Notes: generated by a model not told the origin, from the sequence alone. Shown: positions 9,107-17,451, numbered from the stretch's first letter. The stretch: DNA of 64,000 nt from Paenibacillus artemisiicola (GCF_017652985.1 NZ_JAGGDJ010000005.1:1-64000); one strand, 5' to 3'. Made by a program: numbers and translations.

Positions 9107-9173
9107 CCCAAAAAGCACGAACCACGCGGATCCTCGGCTGCAGCGGCAGCGGAGCGCGGCGGTTCGTGCTTTT
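9107..9173. terminator. Bidirectional terminator
   Basis: AAAAGCACGAACC and GGTTCGTGCTTTT are perfect complements flanked by A and T runs. The hairpin sits between two convergent genes and can serve both. Confidence 0.85.
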
Positions 9174-9214
9174 GGCATTCATGCGGGTTCAGGCGCGGCG
9201 GCGCCCGGCCGTGT

Positions 9215-9586
9215 TCAGGCGTACCTGGCGGACAAGCCGATGCAGGCGACGCCCGCGAGAATGAGCAGGCAGCCGGCGATCTTGAGCCCGGACAGCGATT
9301 CGCCGAACACGTAATACGCGCCGACGATGGAGAGGATGTAAGCCAGGCTCTGGATGGGATACGCCAGGCCGAGGTCGACCTTGGACACGATGAAGAGCCA
9401 GAGGACGGTCGCGCAGCCGTAGACGAACAGGCCGCCGAGGATGTACGGCGAGAACAGCAGCTCGAGGATCGACCGCAGCGACTCGAACGCCTTTTCCCGC
9501 TGCATCAAGCCGTATTTCCACAGAAACTGCCCCGTCACGAGCATGAGCGTGTTCGCCAGAATAAGCAAAAATTGCACGAGGTTCAT
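9215..9586 (-). CDS. Small EamA/SMR-like membrane transporter
   Basis: A 123-aa protein with four predicted membrane helices (about residues 4-22, 43-65, 72-91 and 100-118), the size of SMR and ArnE/ArnF-type half-transporters. The motif NTLMLVTGQFLWKYG in helix 1 resembles the EamA family. Small four-helix members next to polyprenyl-sugar enzymes are thought to flip lipid-linked sugars. Its ATG overlaps the stop of the DUF2304 gene (ATGA at 9583-9586), and a dolichyl-phosphate-type GT2 lies upstream, so membrane export of a glycolipid intermediate is the likely role. Confidence 0.75.
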   Translation of the reverse strand: MNLVQFLLILANTLMLVTGQFLWKYGLMQREKAFESLRSILELLFSPYILGGLFVYGCATVLWLFIVSKVDLGLAYPIQSLAYILSIVGAYYVFGESLSGLKIAGCLLILAGVACIGLSARYA

Positions 9587-9957
9587 AGCGGTTCACGCCT
9601 TTCCGCCGATGCCGGCGCGGATTGCTGCAGCTCCAGCAGCCGCTTCTCCATGACGGCGAATTCCTGCGTCAGCGTCTTCATCCGGTCGGCTTGCTTGGAG
9701 AGGCTGATCGTCTGCCTTACGAGCAGCGCGAGGATGAAGATGATCGTCACGAGAAAGACGAACGTCGGCATGTAGGCGATGCCGATCCACACCGCGAACC
9801 GGTTGAGCAGCGGGATGCAGACGGCCGCGAGCACGCCGGCGGCGGCGGTGACGAGCCAGAGGAACGCGTAGCGGTCCTTCAGCTTTTGGGTGACCGTGAA
9901 ATAGACGATCAAGCCGAGAAAAAACACCGTGATCAATAGGGCGACGAGCTGGTTCAT
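9583..9957 (-). CDS. DUF2304 domain-containing membrane protein
   Basis: A 124-aa protein with three predicted membrane helices (about 3-21, 31-51 and 64-84) and a C-terminal amphipathic, coiled-coil-like segment (ISLSKQADRMKTLTQEFAVM). It matches the DUF2304 pattern, a family regularly encoded beside polyprenyl-phosphate glycosyltransferases. It is translationally coupled to the EamA-like gene by a 4-base overlap. Its function is unknown; an accessory subunit of a glycosyl-lipid transfer complex is inferred. Confidence 0.75.
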   Translation of the reverse strand: MNQLVALLITVFFLGLIVYFTVTQKLKDRYAFLWLVTAAAGVLAAVCIPLLNRFAVWIGIAYMPTFVFLVTIIFILALLVRQTISLSKQADRMKTLTQEFAVMEKRLLELQQSAPASAERREPL

Positions 9958-9988
9958 GAGCCGGATTTCCCTTTCGGATTCGCTTTCG

Positions 9989-10068
9989 ATTGTAACGTTG
10001 TGCGATTGTACGACGTGCAGATTGTACGACGTGCCTAATGTACGACGTGCCTAATGTACGACGTGCCG
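9989..10068. repeat. Short tandem repeat, 16-bp unit, about 5 copies
   Basis: Four near-identical units ATTGTACGACGTGCAG / ATTGTACGACGTGCCT / AATGTACGACGTGCCT / AATGTACGACGTGCCG lie head to tail from 10005, preceded by a degenerate fifth unit at 9989. They fill the gap between the GT2 gene and the DUF2304 gene. Confidence 0.85.
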
Positions 10069-10075
10069 GATTGCC

Positions 10076-10786
10076 CTAGGAAAAGCTTTTGCGGATGAGC
10101 GAGAACATCGTCACCTTCAGCATGTAATAGATCGACTTGGACCAGTTGATCGACGATCTGCCGCCCTGGCGGCCGCGCATTTCGACGCTGATTTCCTTGA
10201 TCTTATAGCCGCGCTTGGCGAGGCTGACGAGCACCTCGACCTCGGGGTAGTCCGTCGGATAGCTGCGGGCGAACTGTTCGATCGCGGCGCGCCCGACGAT
10301 GCGGAAGCCCGACGTGGGGTCGTGCACGGGAATGCCCGTCAGCAGCCGGATCAGCTGATGGAAATAGAAGATGCCGGCGCGCCGGGAGAGGCTGCCCTTG
10401 TAGCCGCTCTTCTCGACGAAGCGCGAGCCGATGACCATGTCCCAGCCGCCTTCCGTGATTTCGCGCACCAGCTTCGCGATGTCCTCGGGCCGGTGCTGGC
10501 CGTCCGCGTCGAGCTGGATGGCGTAGTCGTAGCCGCCGCGCCGGGCGTATTTGTACCCGCTCTGCATGGACCCGCCGATGCCGAGGTTGACGGCGTGCCG
10601 GAGGGAAGGGAACCCTTCCTGGCGGATAATGTCCGGCGTCCGGTCCTTCGAGCCGTCGTCGATGACGACGAAGTCGTACGGCGTATGCCGTTTCAATTCA
10701 TGCACCGTCCGGGCGAGCGACGCTTCCTCGTTGTAAGCGGGAATGATCACCAGGATATCGCTGCTTCGGGATTGCTCTTGCGTCAC
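10076..10786 (-). CDS. GT2 glycosyltransferase, polyprenyl-phosphate (DPM1-like) type
   Basis: A 236-aa protein with a GT-A fold. PAYNEE near the start, VVIDDGSKD (nucleotide sugar), and LDADGQHRPEDI (metal-binding DxD) are all present. The SGFRIVGRAA stretch is typical of dolichol- or undecaprenyl-phosphate mannosyl/glucosyltransferases. It lacks C-terminal membrane helices, so it would act as a peripheral enzyme at the inner face of the membrane, making polyprenyl-phosphate sugar. DUF2304 and EamA-like genes lie downstream on the same strand, and a GT39-like acceptor enzyme lies divergently, giving a coherent glycolipid set. Confidence 0.87.
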   Translation of the reverse strand: MTQEQSRSSDILVIIPAYNEEASLARTVHELKRHTPYDFVVIDDGSKDRTPDIIRQEGFPSLRHAVNLGIGGSMQSGYKYARRGGYDYAIQLDADGQHRPEDIAKLVREITEGGWDMVIGSRFVEKSGYKGSLSRRAGIFYFHQLIRLLTGIPVHDPTSGFRIVGRAAIEQFARSYPTDYPEVEVLVSLAKRGYKIKEISVEMRGRQGGRSSINWSKSIYYMLKVTMFSLIRKSFS

Positions 10787-10841
10787 GCGATTAAACCTTC
10801 TTTCTTGTCTTTCGGAGCCGGGAGTTGCTTCCTACCAAATC

Positions 10842-10866
10842 CTATATAGTATAATAGAAACCGACG
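10842..10866. promoter_or_regulatory. AT-rich divergent promoter region
   Basis: CTATATAGTATAATAG lies between the divergent GT2 and GT39-like genes and contains -10-like words on both strands (TATAAT forward; TATACT and TACTAT reverse). The -35 elements are poor, so exact promoters are not assigned. Confidence 0.4.
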
Positions 10867-10933
10867 CCGAAAAACCAGTTTTTTGGAAAGGGGCTGCCAA
10901 ACTTTGTTTTCACTGCGATCGGAGACCTCCCGC

Positions 10934-12184
10934 ATGAGGACGTTTCTAGGGGTAGCAATGGGAGCCGTGCTTCTGATCCACGCGGTGAGCGCGCTGTGGC
11001 TGGGGGATCATTATCTGCTGGGTTCGTACGAGAAACGGGACAACGATGACGTCAAATACGTGTACGCCGCGCAGGTGCTGGTCGAGCGGGGAACGCTCGT
11101 CTACAACAGCGGGCTGCAGCCGACGAACTTCATCATGCCGGCCATTCCCGTGATGCTGAGCGGGTTCATGGCGCTGTTCGACCGCGACGCGGCCGTGATG
11201 GGCTTCCGGCTGCTCCAATGCCTGATGCAGGCCGCTTCGGTGTACCTGATCTTCGTGCTGGCGCGCGAAACGCTGGGCCGGCGCGTCGCCGTCGTCGCCG
11301 TGCTGCTCGACGCGCTGTACGTCCCGAACTTGTTCGCCTCGGGCGCGATTCTAACGGAATCGACGTTCAAACTGCTCTTTTTGTTGCTGATCGCCAGTTT
11401 CTTGTACGCCGTGCGGAAGCGGACGGCGGGCGCGTACGTCTTCGCCGGGGCCATGCTTGGCCTCGCCTGCTACGTGAAGCCGCAGTGCGCGCTCATTCCC
11501 GTCTGCCTGCTGATCCTCTGGCTGATCCGCCGGTACAGGTGGGCCGAGATCGTCAAATACACCGCGATCGTCGGCGTCTGCAGCATGCTGCTGCTCACGC
11601 CTTGGTGGGTCCGCAACAATCACGATTTCCACGCGTTCATTCCGTTCACCAAGTCGACGGGCAATCCGATGCTGCTGGGCGCGCTGATCAAGCGGGCCGC
11701 GCCGCCGCAAGGCTTCTTCGACCAGTACCCGGAATACAAGAACGACAGCAGCAACCTGTTCGCGGGCTACGACGCCGAGCAGAAGCGGACGGCGCAGCGC
11801 CTGATCGCCTACGGCTTCAAGCACCAGACGCTGGAATACGCGTACTGGTTCACGGTCGGCAAATCGATCGAGCTCTTCATCAATCCGTTCTACTCCAAGC
11901 CGGTGCCGGGACTGCCGCGGCCGGCCATCAACGTCGTGCATTGGCTGTACGTGCTGCTCGGGTTCGCCGGCATCGCGCTGACGGTCGTCCGGCGGCGGTT
12001 CAGGCTGGTCCTGCCGATCCTGCTGCCGTTCTTCTACTATTGGTTCATTCATCTTCCATTTATTACCTTTGGACGCTACGGTTATCCGCTCATGGCGTTG
12101 ATGACGATCTTCGCGGCGTACGCGATCGTGTCGGCGCTGGAGGCGCGAGGCGTCCTGCGGGGCAAAGAAGAGGCTGCCGAATAA
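10934..12184 (+). CDS. GT39/PMT-like membrane glycosyltransferase
   Basis: A protein of about 416 aa with roughly ten membrane helices and the early acidic motif KRDNDDVKY in the first loop, as in GT-C (ArnT/PMT-type) enzymes that take sugar from polyprenyl phosphate. FASGAILTES and YVKPQCALIP resemble family members. The start is uncertain: the ATG at 10934 has GGAG 10 bases before, while TTG codons at 10904 and 10883 also lie behind a GGAAAGGGG site. The divergent GT2 would supply the lipid-linked donor. The acceptor is unknown. Confidence 0.75.
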   Translation: MRTFLGVAMGAVLLIHAVSALWLGDHYLLGSYEKRDNDDVKYVYAAQVLVERGTLVYNSGLQPTNFIMPAIPVMLSGFMALFDRDAAVMGFRLLQCLMQAASVYLIFVLARETLGRRVAVVAVLLDALYVPNLFASGAILTESTFKLLFLLLIASFLYAVRKRTAGAYVFAGAMLGLACYVKPQCALIPVCLLILWLIRRYRWAEIVKYTAIVGVCSMLLLTPWWVRNNHDFHAFIPFTKSTGNPMLLGALIKRAAPPQGFFDQYPEYKNDSSNLFAGYDAEQKRTAQRLIAYGFKHQTLEYAYWFTVGKSIELFINPFYSKPVPGLPRPAINVVHWLYVLLGFAGIALTVVRRRFRLVLPILLPFFYYWFIHLPFITFGRYGYPLMALMTIFAAYAIVSALEARGVLRGKEEAAE

Positions 12185-12199
12185 TTCGGCGGCCTCTTC
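12167..12199 (+). terminator. Hairpin overlapping the GT39-like stop codon
   Basis: GAAGAGGCTGCCGAA and TTCGGCGGCCTCTTC pair across the TAA stop. The following T-tract is short, so it is a weak terminator or an mRNA 3' stabiliser. Confidence 0.55.
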
Positions 12200-12268
12200 C
12201 CATGACGGCCGCGGTCCGGTTACAATATTGGCAGATTCAGGGTGCAATCCGAAGGAGGGGTTTGAAGC

Positions 12269-13330
12269 ATGCAGGTAACGGTATCGGCGGCGTCACGGCC
12301 GGCGGCGCGCGTGGCGACCGGCAAAGAATACGTGACGATCCTGTTTGGCGTCTGGCTGATCGGGGGCGTGTTCGTGGACGGCTTCGCGCATAACCACGGC
12401 GTCGTGGAGACGTTCTTCACGCCGTGGCACGCGATTTTGTATTCGGGCTTTTTGGCTTCGGCGATTTGGATGAGCTGGCTGCTGCTGCAGGCGAAGCGCG
12501 CGTCGGGCGTCTCGTGGGCGGAAGCGGCGCCGGTCGGCTACGGGCTCGGCTTGATCGGGGTGTTTATTTTCCTGCTGGGCGGTCTCGGCGACATGTACTG
12601 GCATACCGTGTTCGGCATCGAGCAAAATATCGCCGCGCTGCTTAGCCCGACGCATCTGCTGCTGCTGCTCGGCGGTCTCTTGATCCTCTCGAGCCCGTTC
12701 CGGGCGAGCTGGCACGACGCGAGCATGACGAAGCCGGACTGGGCGGCGTTCACGCCCGCGTTCATCTCGCTCGTCGTCACGACGGGCGCCGTGGCGTTCT
12801 TCCTCATGTACGCGTGGATGTTCCGCTACAATCTGCCGGCCGCGTCGTCCGTGGATTGGTACGCGAGCCAGTTCGGAGGCGGCTTCATCGCCGAAAACAA
12901 CGCGGAGCGCGGGCTGTCCTACATCCTCATCGACACGCTCGTCTACATGTTCCCGGTGTTCCTGCTCATGAAGCGCTGGGCGCTGCCGATCGGCGCGATC
13001 ACGCTCCACTTCACGATCGTGACGGTCATGATGAACGTGCTGGACGGCTTCCAAAACTACCCGTCGATCTTCATCGCGTGCGGAGCCGGATTGGTCGGCG
13101 ACATCCTGTACAAGGCGCTGCGGGCCGAGGACGGGCGCGCATTCGCCGAACGGATCGTCGCCGCCGCGCTGCCGATCGCGCTGTGGAGCTTCTATTACGC
13201 CTGGATGGCGATCGCGGACGGCATCGGCTGGGAGACGGAGCTGTGGGCCGGCTCGATCGTGGAAGCGACGCTGCTGTCGCTCGGGCTGCAGCTGCTGGCC
13301 GCGCCGAAGCCCGCGGCGGCGCGGAGCTGA
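12269..13330 (+). CDS. His-rich multi-spanning membrane protein, unknown function
   Basis: A 353-aa protein with about nine predicted membrane helices. Conserved-looking His residues lie in or at the edges of helices: DGFAHNHGVVETFFTPWHA near the N-terminus, GDMYWHTVFGIEQN, SPTHLLLLLG and ITLHFT. That layout suggests metal or haem ligation, but no known family could be named with certainty. The RBS GAAGGAGGGG precedes the ATG. The next gene begins 5 bases after the stop and encodes an FQHLHP lipoprotein, so the two are surely co-transcribed and probably work together at the membrane. A metal (perhaps copper) handling role is inferred only from the His patterns. Confidence 0.65.
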   Translation: MQVTVSAASRPAARVATGKEYVTILFGVWLIGGVFVDGFAHNHGVVETFFTPWHAILYSGFLASAIWMSWLLLQAKRASGVSWAEAAPVGYGLGLIGVFIFLLGGLGDMYWHTVFGIEQNIAALLSPTHLLLLLGGLLILSSPFRASWHDASMTKPDWAAFTPAFISLVVTTGAVAFFLMYAWMFRYNLPAASSVDWYASQFGGGFIAENNAERGLSYILIDTLVYMFPVFLLMKRWALPIGAITLHFTIVTVMMNVLDGFQNYPSIFIACGAGLVGDILYKALRAEDGRAFAERIVAAALPIALWSFYYAWMAIADGIGWETELWAGSIVEATLLSLGLQLLAAPKPAAARS

Positions 13331-13335
13331 CGCGG

Positions 13336-14265
13336 ATGGCGAGGCGACGATGGCGCCGCCGTCCGGCGGGCACGGCGGCGGCGCATTCGGCAGCGGCCGC
13401 CCCGCGGCGTTGGCGCATGTTCGCGGCGCTGCTGCCGGCGGCGCTGCTGCTCGCGCTCCTTGGCGGCTGCGCGAGCGGCACGATGAGCGGCGTGGACGCG
13501 CATCCGCCGACGAAGGGCCTGCTGCATGCGTTGCAGCAGGCGGGGCAGATGGGCAACGTCTCCGACCGGGGCTACCGGGTCGAGGTCGAGGCGGCGGAAG
13601 GCCAGCCGGAGGGCGGCCGCGAGACCGAATTGCGGCTTCGCGTGCTGAATCCGTCCGGGCAGCCGGCCGAGGACTTCGCGGAAGACATGACGAAGCTGAT
13701 GCACTTCATCGTCGTCAGCAAGGATCTGGCCGATTTCCAGCATTTGCATCCGACGTACGAAGGCGGCGGCGCGTTCAGCCTGAAGCTGGCGTTCCCGCAC
13801 GGCGGGCCGTTCCTGCTGATCGCCGAGTTCATGCCGGACGGCAAAGGCTTGACCGTCTACAAGACGTGGATCGATGCGGGCGGCGCCAAGCCGGAGGCGA
13901 ACCCGCCGGTGGAATCCGCGGCGCCGAGCGTCGTCGCGGACGGCATCGAGGTGAAGCTGTCGTCCATGCCGGCCGCCGGGGAGCTGAAGGCCGGCGAGAT
14001 GGCCATGCTCGACTTCTCGCTGCGCAAGGCGGAGACGGGCGAGCGGATCGTGCTCGAGCCGTACCTCGGCACGCCGGGACACTGCGTCATTCTCGACGCG
14101 AACGCGCAGCAGTATTTGCACGTGCACGCCGCGACCGAGATGAGCACGGGCTCCAGCGTCATGTTCCACGCGACCTTTCCGAAAGCGGGCGTCTATAAGC
14201 TGTGGGGACAGTTCCGATACGAAGGCAAGGTCATCACGGCGCCGTTCGTCGTGACCGTGCGGTAA
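13336..14265 (+). CDS. Exported lipoprotein with FQHLHP motif
   Basis: A 309-aa protein. An unusually long Arg-rich N-region (about 27 residues) precedes a hydrophobic stretch ending in the lipobox LLGGC, so it should be a membrane-anchored lipoprotein. The mature part has two beta-sandwich-like halves. The first carries MHFIVVSKDLADFQHLHP, a motif of extracellular proteins often seen with copper or YtkA-like genes; the second contains GTPGHCVILDANAQQYLHVH, with Cys and His residues suited to metal binding. A later ATG at 13417 (MFAALLP) would give a more normal signal sequence. It is coupled to the His-rich membrane protein upstream. Confidence 0.72.
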   Translation: MARRRWRRRPAGTAAAHSAAAAPRRWRMFAALLPAALLLALLGGCASGTMSGVDAHPPTKGLLHALQQAGQMGNVSDRGYRVEVEAAEGQPEGGRETELRLRVLNPSGQPAEDFAEDMTKLMHFIVVSKDLADFQHLHPTYEGGGAFSLKLAFPHGGPFLLIAEFMPDGKGLTVYKTWIDAGGAKPEANPPVESAAPSVVADGIEVKLSSMPAAGELKAGEMAMLDFSLRKAETGERIVLEPYLGTPGHCVILDANAQQYLHVHAATEMSTGSSVMFHATFPKAGVYKLWGQFRYEGKVITAPFVVTVR

Positions 14266-14333
14266 AGGCGATGCGGCCGTATCGTGACCGTAGCTTGACC
14301 TATGGTGAGCGGCGCCGGCGGGGCACACGCTGG

Positions 14334-14386
14334 CAACGCAAAAAAAAACGACATCCCGTCGATCGGGATGTCGTTTTTTGCGTTGC
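14334..14386. terminator. Strong bidirectional terminator
   Basis: AACGACATCCCG and CGGGATGTCGTT pair around a 5-base centre (TCGAT) and are flanked by A and T runs, with outer CAACGCAAAA/TTTTGCGTTG complements. It sits between the convergent lipoprotein and manA genes. Confidence 0.9.
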
Positions 14387-14441
14387 GGATGGTCATGCCG
14401 CGCAGGTTTCGGTACAGCTTCGGAACTCGCCTGCCGGTGCC

Positions 14442-15407
14442 TTAAGGCGTCACGCTGCGGAGCACCGTCAGCTCGCCGTCCAGCTCGTAGCCGCCGAGGT
14501 TCGCCGGGAGCAGGAAGCACTCGCCCGCTTTCACGTCCTGCTTGCCGCCTTCCCAGCTCAGCGTGCCGGCGCCTTCGGCGACGACGAGAATGACGAACGA
14601 TTCCGGCGTCGTCGACAGCTTCCACGGCGCGCGCACGAGGCCTTTCTCGACGACGAAGTACGGCGATTCCGCGATGACGAGCCATTCGTTCGCGCCGATG
14701 CCGTCCGTCTTCATGCGCGTCGCGCCCGCGCCTTCGTACGCGGTGACGTTGAGGGAATCCTCGACGTGCAGCTCGCGAAGCTTGCCGTCCAGGCCCGGAC
14801 GGTTATAATCGAACACCCGGTACGTCGTATCGGAGTTCTGCTGGATTTCGGCCACGACGACGCCCGCGCACAGCGCGTGAACGGTGCCGGCCGGGATGTA
14901 GAACGCGTCGCCGGCTTCGACCGGCACTTCCTGCAGGCAGTCCATGACGCGGCCTTCCTCGATCGCGGCGGCGAGCGCCGGACGATCCACGCCTTCCTTC
15001 AGGCCGTAGATGATCTTGGCGCCCGGCTTGGCGTCGAGGACGTACCACATTTCCGTCTTCCCGAGCTCGCCCTTCGGCAGCTTCTCGTAGGAGTCCGTCG
15101 GATGGACTTGGATGGAGAGGTCGTCGTTGCAATCGAGCAGCTTGATCAGGAGCGGGAAGCGGCCGTTCTCGGCGTAACCCTTCGTGCCGAAGAATTCGCG
15201 CCCGTGCCGTTCGCGGATCTCGTCGAGGCCGAGGCCGGCCAGCTCGCCGTTCATGACCTTCGTCGTGCCGTTCGGATGGTCGCCGATCATCCAGCCTTCG
15301 CCGATGGCGCCTTCCGGCAGTTCGAGGCCGAAGCGCTCCAGCGCGCGGCCGCCCCAGATGCGTTCTTTCATTTCAGGTTTGAATTGCAGCGGATAAGGTG
15401 TAGTCAT
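14442..15407 (-). CDS. manA: Mannose-6-phosphate isomerase, class I
   Basis: A 321-aa cupin metalloenzyme that interconverts mannose 6-phosphate and fructose 6-phosphate, feeding GDP-mannose and catabolism. Zinc ligands are visible as Gln100 and His102 (SIQVHPTD), Glu119 (KTEMWYVL) and His177 (AGTVHALC). The length and the N-terminal RIWGGRAL match the short Bacillus-type ManA. The RBS AAGGAGAG precedes the ATG. It is the last gene of a minus-strand group with the VOC, ytqB and ytqA genes. Several glycosyltransferase genes lie nearby, so a cell-surface mannose role is possible but unproven. Confidence 0.93.
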   Translation of the reverse strand: MTTPYPLQFKPEMKERIWGGRALERFGLELPEGAIGEGWMIGDHPNGTTKVMNGELAGLGLDEIRERHGREFFGTKGYAENGRFPLLIKLLDCNDDLSIQVHPTDSYEKLPKGELGKTEMWYVLDAKPGAKIIYGLKEGVDRPALAAAIEEGRVMDCLQEVPVEAGDAFYIPAGTVHALCAGVVVAEIQQNSDTTYRVFDYNRPGLDGKLRELHVEDSLNVTAYEGAGATRMKTDGIGANEWLVIAESPYFVVEKGLVRAPWKLSTTPESFVILVVAEGAGTLSWEGGKQDVKAGECFLLPANLGGYELDGELTVLRSVTP

Positions 15408-15467
15408 GTGTTTCTCTCCTTGTCGTAAATTGTCTCTATTTGTCTGTATATAATGAAGCGGAAAAAA

Positions 15468-15866
15468 TCAGCCCTGGCTCGCCGGCTGGAACATCTCCAG
15501 GAATTCGCCGTCCGGCCCGTCGAAGAAGAAGTAACGCGCGCCGTTCGGCAGCGTCGTGATCTCCGCGTCGCGGACGGTGACGCCTTCAAGGGCGTTCAAG
15601 CGCGCGAACTCGGCTTCGACGTCGTCGACCGTGAAGGCGACGTGATGCGTCCGGCCTTCGGGCGCCAGCTGGCCCGGATAGTTCTGGATCAGCTCGATCT
15701 CCGTCTGCTCGCCGTCGCTGCCCGTGAGGAAGGCCATCAGGATGACGCCGTTCGTATGCGTCAAGGAATACAGATACTTGAGGCCGACGACTTCCGTGTA
15801 AAACCGAATCGATTTGTCCATGTCGGTCACCATGATGCCGACGTGTTCCAGCTTGCGAACTGCCAT
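15468..15866 (-). CDS. VOC family (glyoxalase-like) protein
   Basis: A 132-aa single-domain vicinal oxygen chelate protein with paired beta-alpha-beta-beta-beta modules. Candidate metal ligands are His8 (KLEHVGIMV), a Glu in TEIELIQN, His in THHVAFTV and Glu near the C-terminus (GEFLEMF). That set matches glyoxalase I-like enzymes (lactoylglutathione or bacillithiol-linked), though the true substrate may differ. AAGGAGGA lies before the ATG. It is about 60 bases upstream of manA and 38 bases downstream of ytqB on the same strand. Confidence 0.85.
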   Translation of the reverse strand: MAVRKLEHVGIMVTDMDKSIRFYTEVVGLKYLYSLTHTNGVILMAFLTGSDGEQTEIELIQNYPGQLAPEGRTHHVAFTVDDVEAEFARLNALEGVTVRDAEITTLPNGARYFFFDGPDGEFLEMFQPASQG

Positions 15867-15904
15867 GAATGATTCCTCCTTAGTGTGGTCTACCGTTGGA
15901 ATGA

Positions 15905-16477
15905 TTAGGCTTTTCTTTTCTCGATGGCGATCAGATAGGGCGCTTCCGCCTTCTGGACCATCCGGTACAGCATGGCCTGGCCGGCCGCTTGCGGAAGCGA
16001 CGCCGCCCAGGCCGAGACCGCGTCCGCTTCTTCGCGTCCGCCGGGATGGCCGGGATACAGCACGGCGGTGACGACCCCGCCCGGACGGAGGAGCGCGACG
16101 GCCGCCTCCAGCGCGGCGAGCGTGGAGGCGGGTTCGGTGATGACGGCTTGGTCCGCGCCCGGCAAATAGCCGAGATTGAACATCGCCGCGGCGATCCGGC
16201 CGCGATGCGCCTCGGCGACGTGCCCGTCCATCTCCGCGTGGCTCGCGTGGACGAGCAGGAGCGGCCCGGCGGCGTCGCCGCCCGCGCGCTCCCGCGTCCG
16301 CGCCAGCGCTTCCTCCTGCACGTCGAAGGCGTACACCGCGCCGCGCGGGCCGACGAGCTCCGCGAGGAAGCGCGCGTCCACGCCGTTGCCGCAGGTGGCG
16401 TCGATGACGGCGTCGCCGGCCGAGACGCGCTCCTTCACGAGCCGCTGGGCCATGCCGAGCACGCTCAGGAAGCCCAT
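15905..16477 (-). CDS. ytqB: YtqB-type class I SAM-dependent methyltransferase
   Basis: A 190-aa Rossmann-fold methyltransferase of the YtqB/rRNA-methylase-like family (PF06962). Motif I is VIDATCGNGVDARFLA; MFNLGYLPGAD is the family-typical motif IV. In Bacillus this gene follows ytqA, as here. The ATG (16477) overlaps the TAA of ytqA by one base (TAATG), showing translational coupling. The substrate has been debated (tRNA or rRNA modification); no specific target is visible from sequence. Confidence 0.88.
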   Translation of the reverse strand: MGFLSVLGMAQRLVKERVSAGDAVIDATCGNGVDARFLAELVGPRGAVYAFDVQEEALARTRERAGGDAAGPLLLVHASHAEMDGHVAEAHRGRIAAAMFNLGYLPGADQAVITEPASTLAALEAAVALLRPGGVVTAVLYPGHPGGREEADAVSAWAASLPQAAGQAMLYRMVQKAEAPYLIAIEKRKA

Positions 16478-17451
16478 TACCGCGCCTCCGCCGTTCGCAG
16501 CCGGCCCTGCCAGGTGCCCCGGTCGGCCAGCTCGCGGTCGATCGCGTTCAGCACTTCCCACTTCTTCAGGCTCCACATCGGCCCGATCAGCAGGTCGCGC
16601 GGCGCGTCGCCGGTCAGCCGGTGCACGATCATGTCCGGCGGCAGCAGCTCCAGCGTGTCGACGATCAGCTTCACGTACTCGTCCTGATCGAGGAAGCGCA
16701 GCAAGCCCGCCTCGTACTGCCGCACCATCGGCGTCTTGCGCATCAGGTGGAGCAGGTGGATCTTGATGCCCTGCACGTCCATCGCGGCGACGGCCCGGCC
16801 CGTGGCCATCATCATCTCGTGCGTCTCCTGCGGCAGGCCGTAGATAATATGGGCGCAGACGCGAATGCCCCGGGCGCGCAGCCGCTTGACGGCATCCTCG
16901 TAGCACGCCGTGTCGTGCGCGCGGTTGATGAGCGTCGACGTCGATTCGTGAATCGTCTGCAGGCCCATTTCGACCCAGAGGTACGTGCGCTCGTTCAGCT
17001 CCGCCAGATAGTCGACGACGTCGTCCGGCAGGCAGTCGGGCCGCGTCGCGATCGACAGGCCGACAACCCCCGGCTGGGCGAGGATCGCCTCGTAATATTC
17101 CCGCAGTTCCTCGACCGGCGCGTACGTGTTCGTATAGGCTTGGAAGTAGCCGATGTACTTGGCTTCCGGCCATTTCTGATGCTGCAGGTCGCGGATGGTA
17201 TTGAATTGGGTGACCAGGTCGTCCCTGCGGCTGCCGGCGAAGTCGCCGGAGCCCCGGGCGCTGCAGAACGTGCAGCCGCCGGCCGCGATGGAGCCGTCCC
17301 GGTTGGGACAGGTGAACCCTGCGTCGAGCATGACCTTGAACACCTTGCCCCCGAAATGCCGCTGCATCTCGTGATTCCATGTATGAAACCTTTTGCCGCT
17401 CCATAACCTAGGGGATAAGGAAGCGGCTTCCGGCGTAAGTTCTGCTTGCAT
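16477..17451 (-). CDS. ytqA: TIGR01212 family radical SAM protein (YtqA)
   Basis: A 324-aa radical SAM protein. The cluster-binding Cys are in FTCPNRDGSIAAGGCTFC, the extended Cys spacing of the Elp3-like TIGR01212 family, and WVEMGLQTIHE and AHIIYGLPQE follow as expected. I chose the ATG at 17451 behind GAGGAG; the frame extends 16 codons further without support. It is coupled to the methyltransferase YtqB by a one-base overlap. Modification of RNA is the usual guess for this pair; the exact reaction cannot be derived here. Confidence 0.88.
   Translation of the reverse strand: MQAELTPEAASLSPRLWSGKRFHTWNHEMQRHFGGKVFKVMLDAGFTCPNRDGSIAAGGCTFCSARGSGDFAGSRRDDLVTQFNTIRDLQHQKWPEAKYIGYFQAYTNTYAPVEELREYYEAILAQPGVVGLSIATRPDCLPDDVVDYLAELNERTYLWVEMGLQTIHESTSTLINRAHDTACYEDAVKRLRARGIRVCAHIIYGLPQETHEMMMATGRAVAAMDVQGIKIHLLHLMRKTPMVRQYEAGLLRFLDQDEYVKLIVDTLELLPPDMIVHRLTGDAPRDLLIGPMWSLKKWEVLNAIDRELADRGTWQGRLRTAEAR

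Noticed and set aside
8163..9111. Upstream extension of the DUF1349 gene across the DsbA gene
   Set aside because: The extension is the shadow of the plus-strand dsbA-like gene; the DUF1349 domain starts at 8157 behind its own ribosome site.
14202..15428. 408-codon plus-strand frame over manA
   Set aside because: It runs antisense to a manA gene with complete zinc-site motifs and starts inside the bidirectional terminator region.
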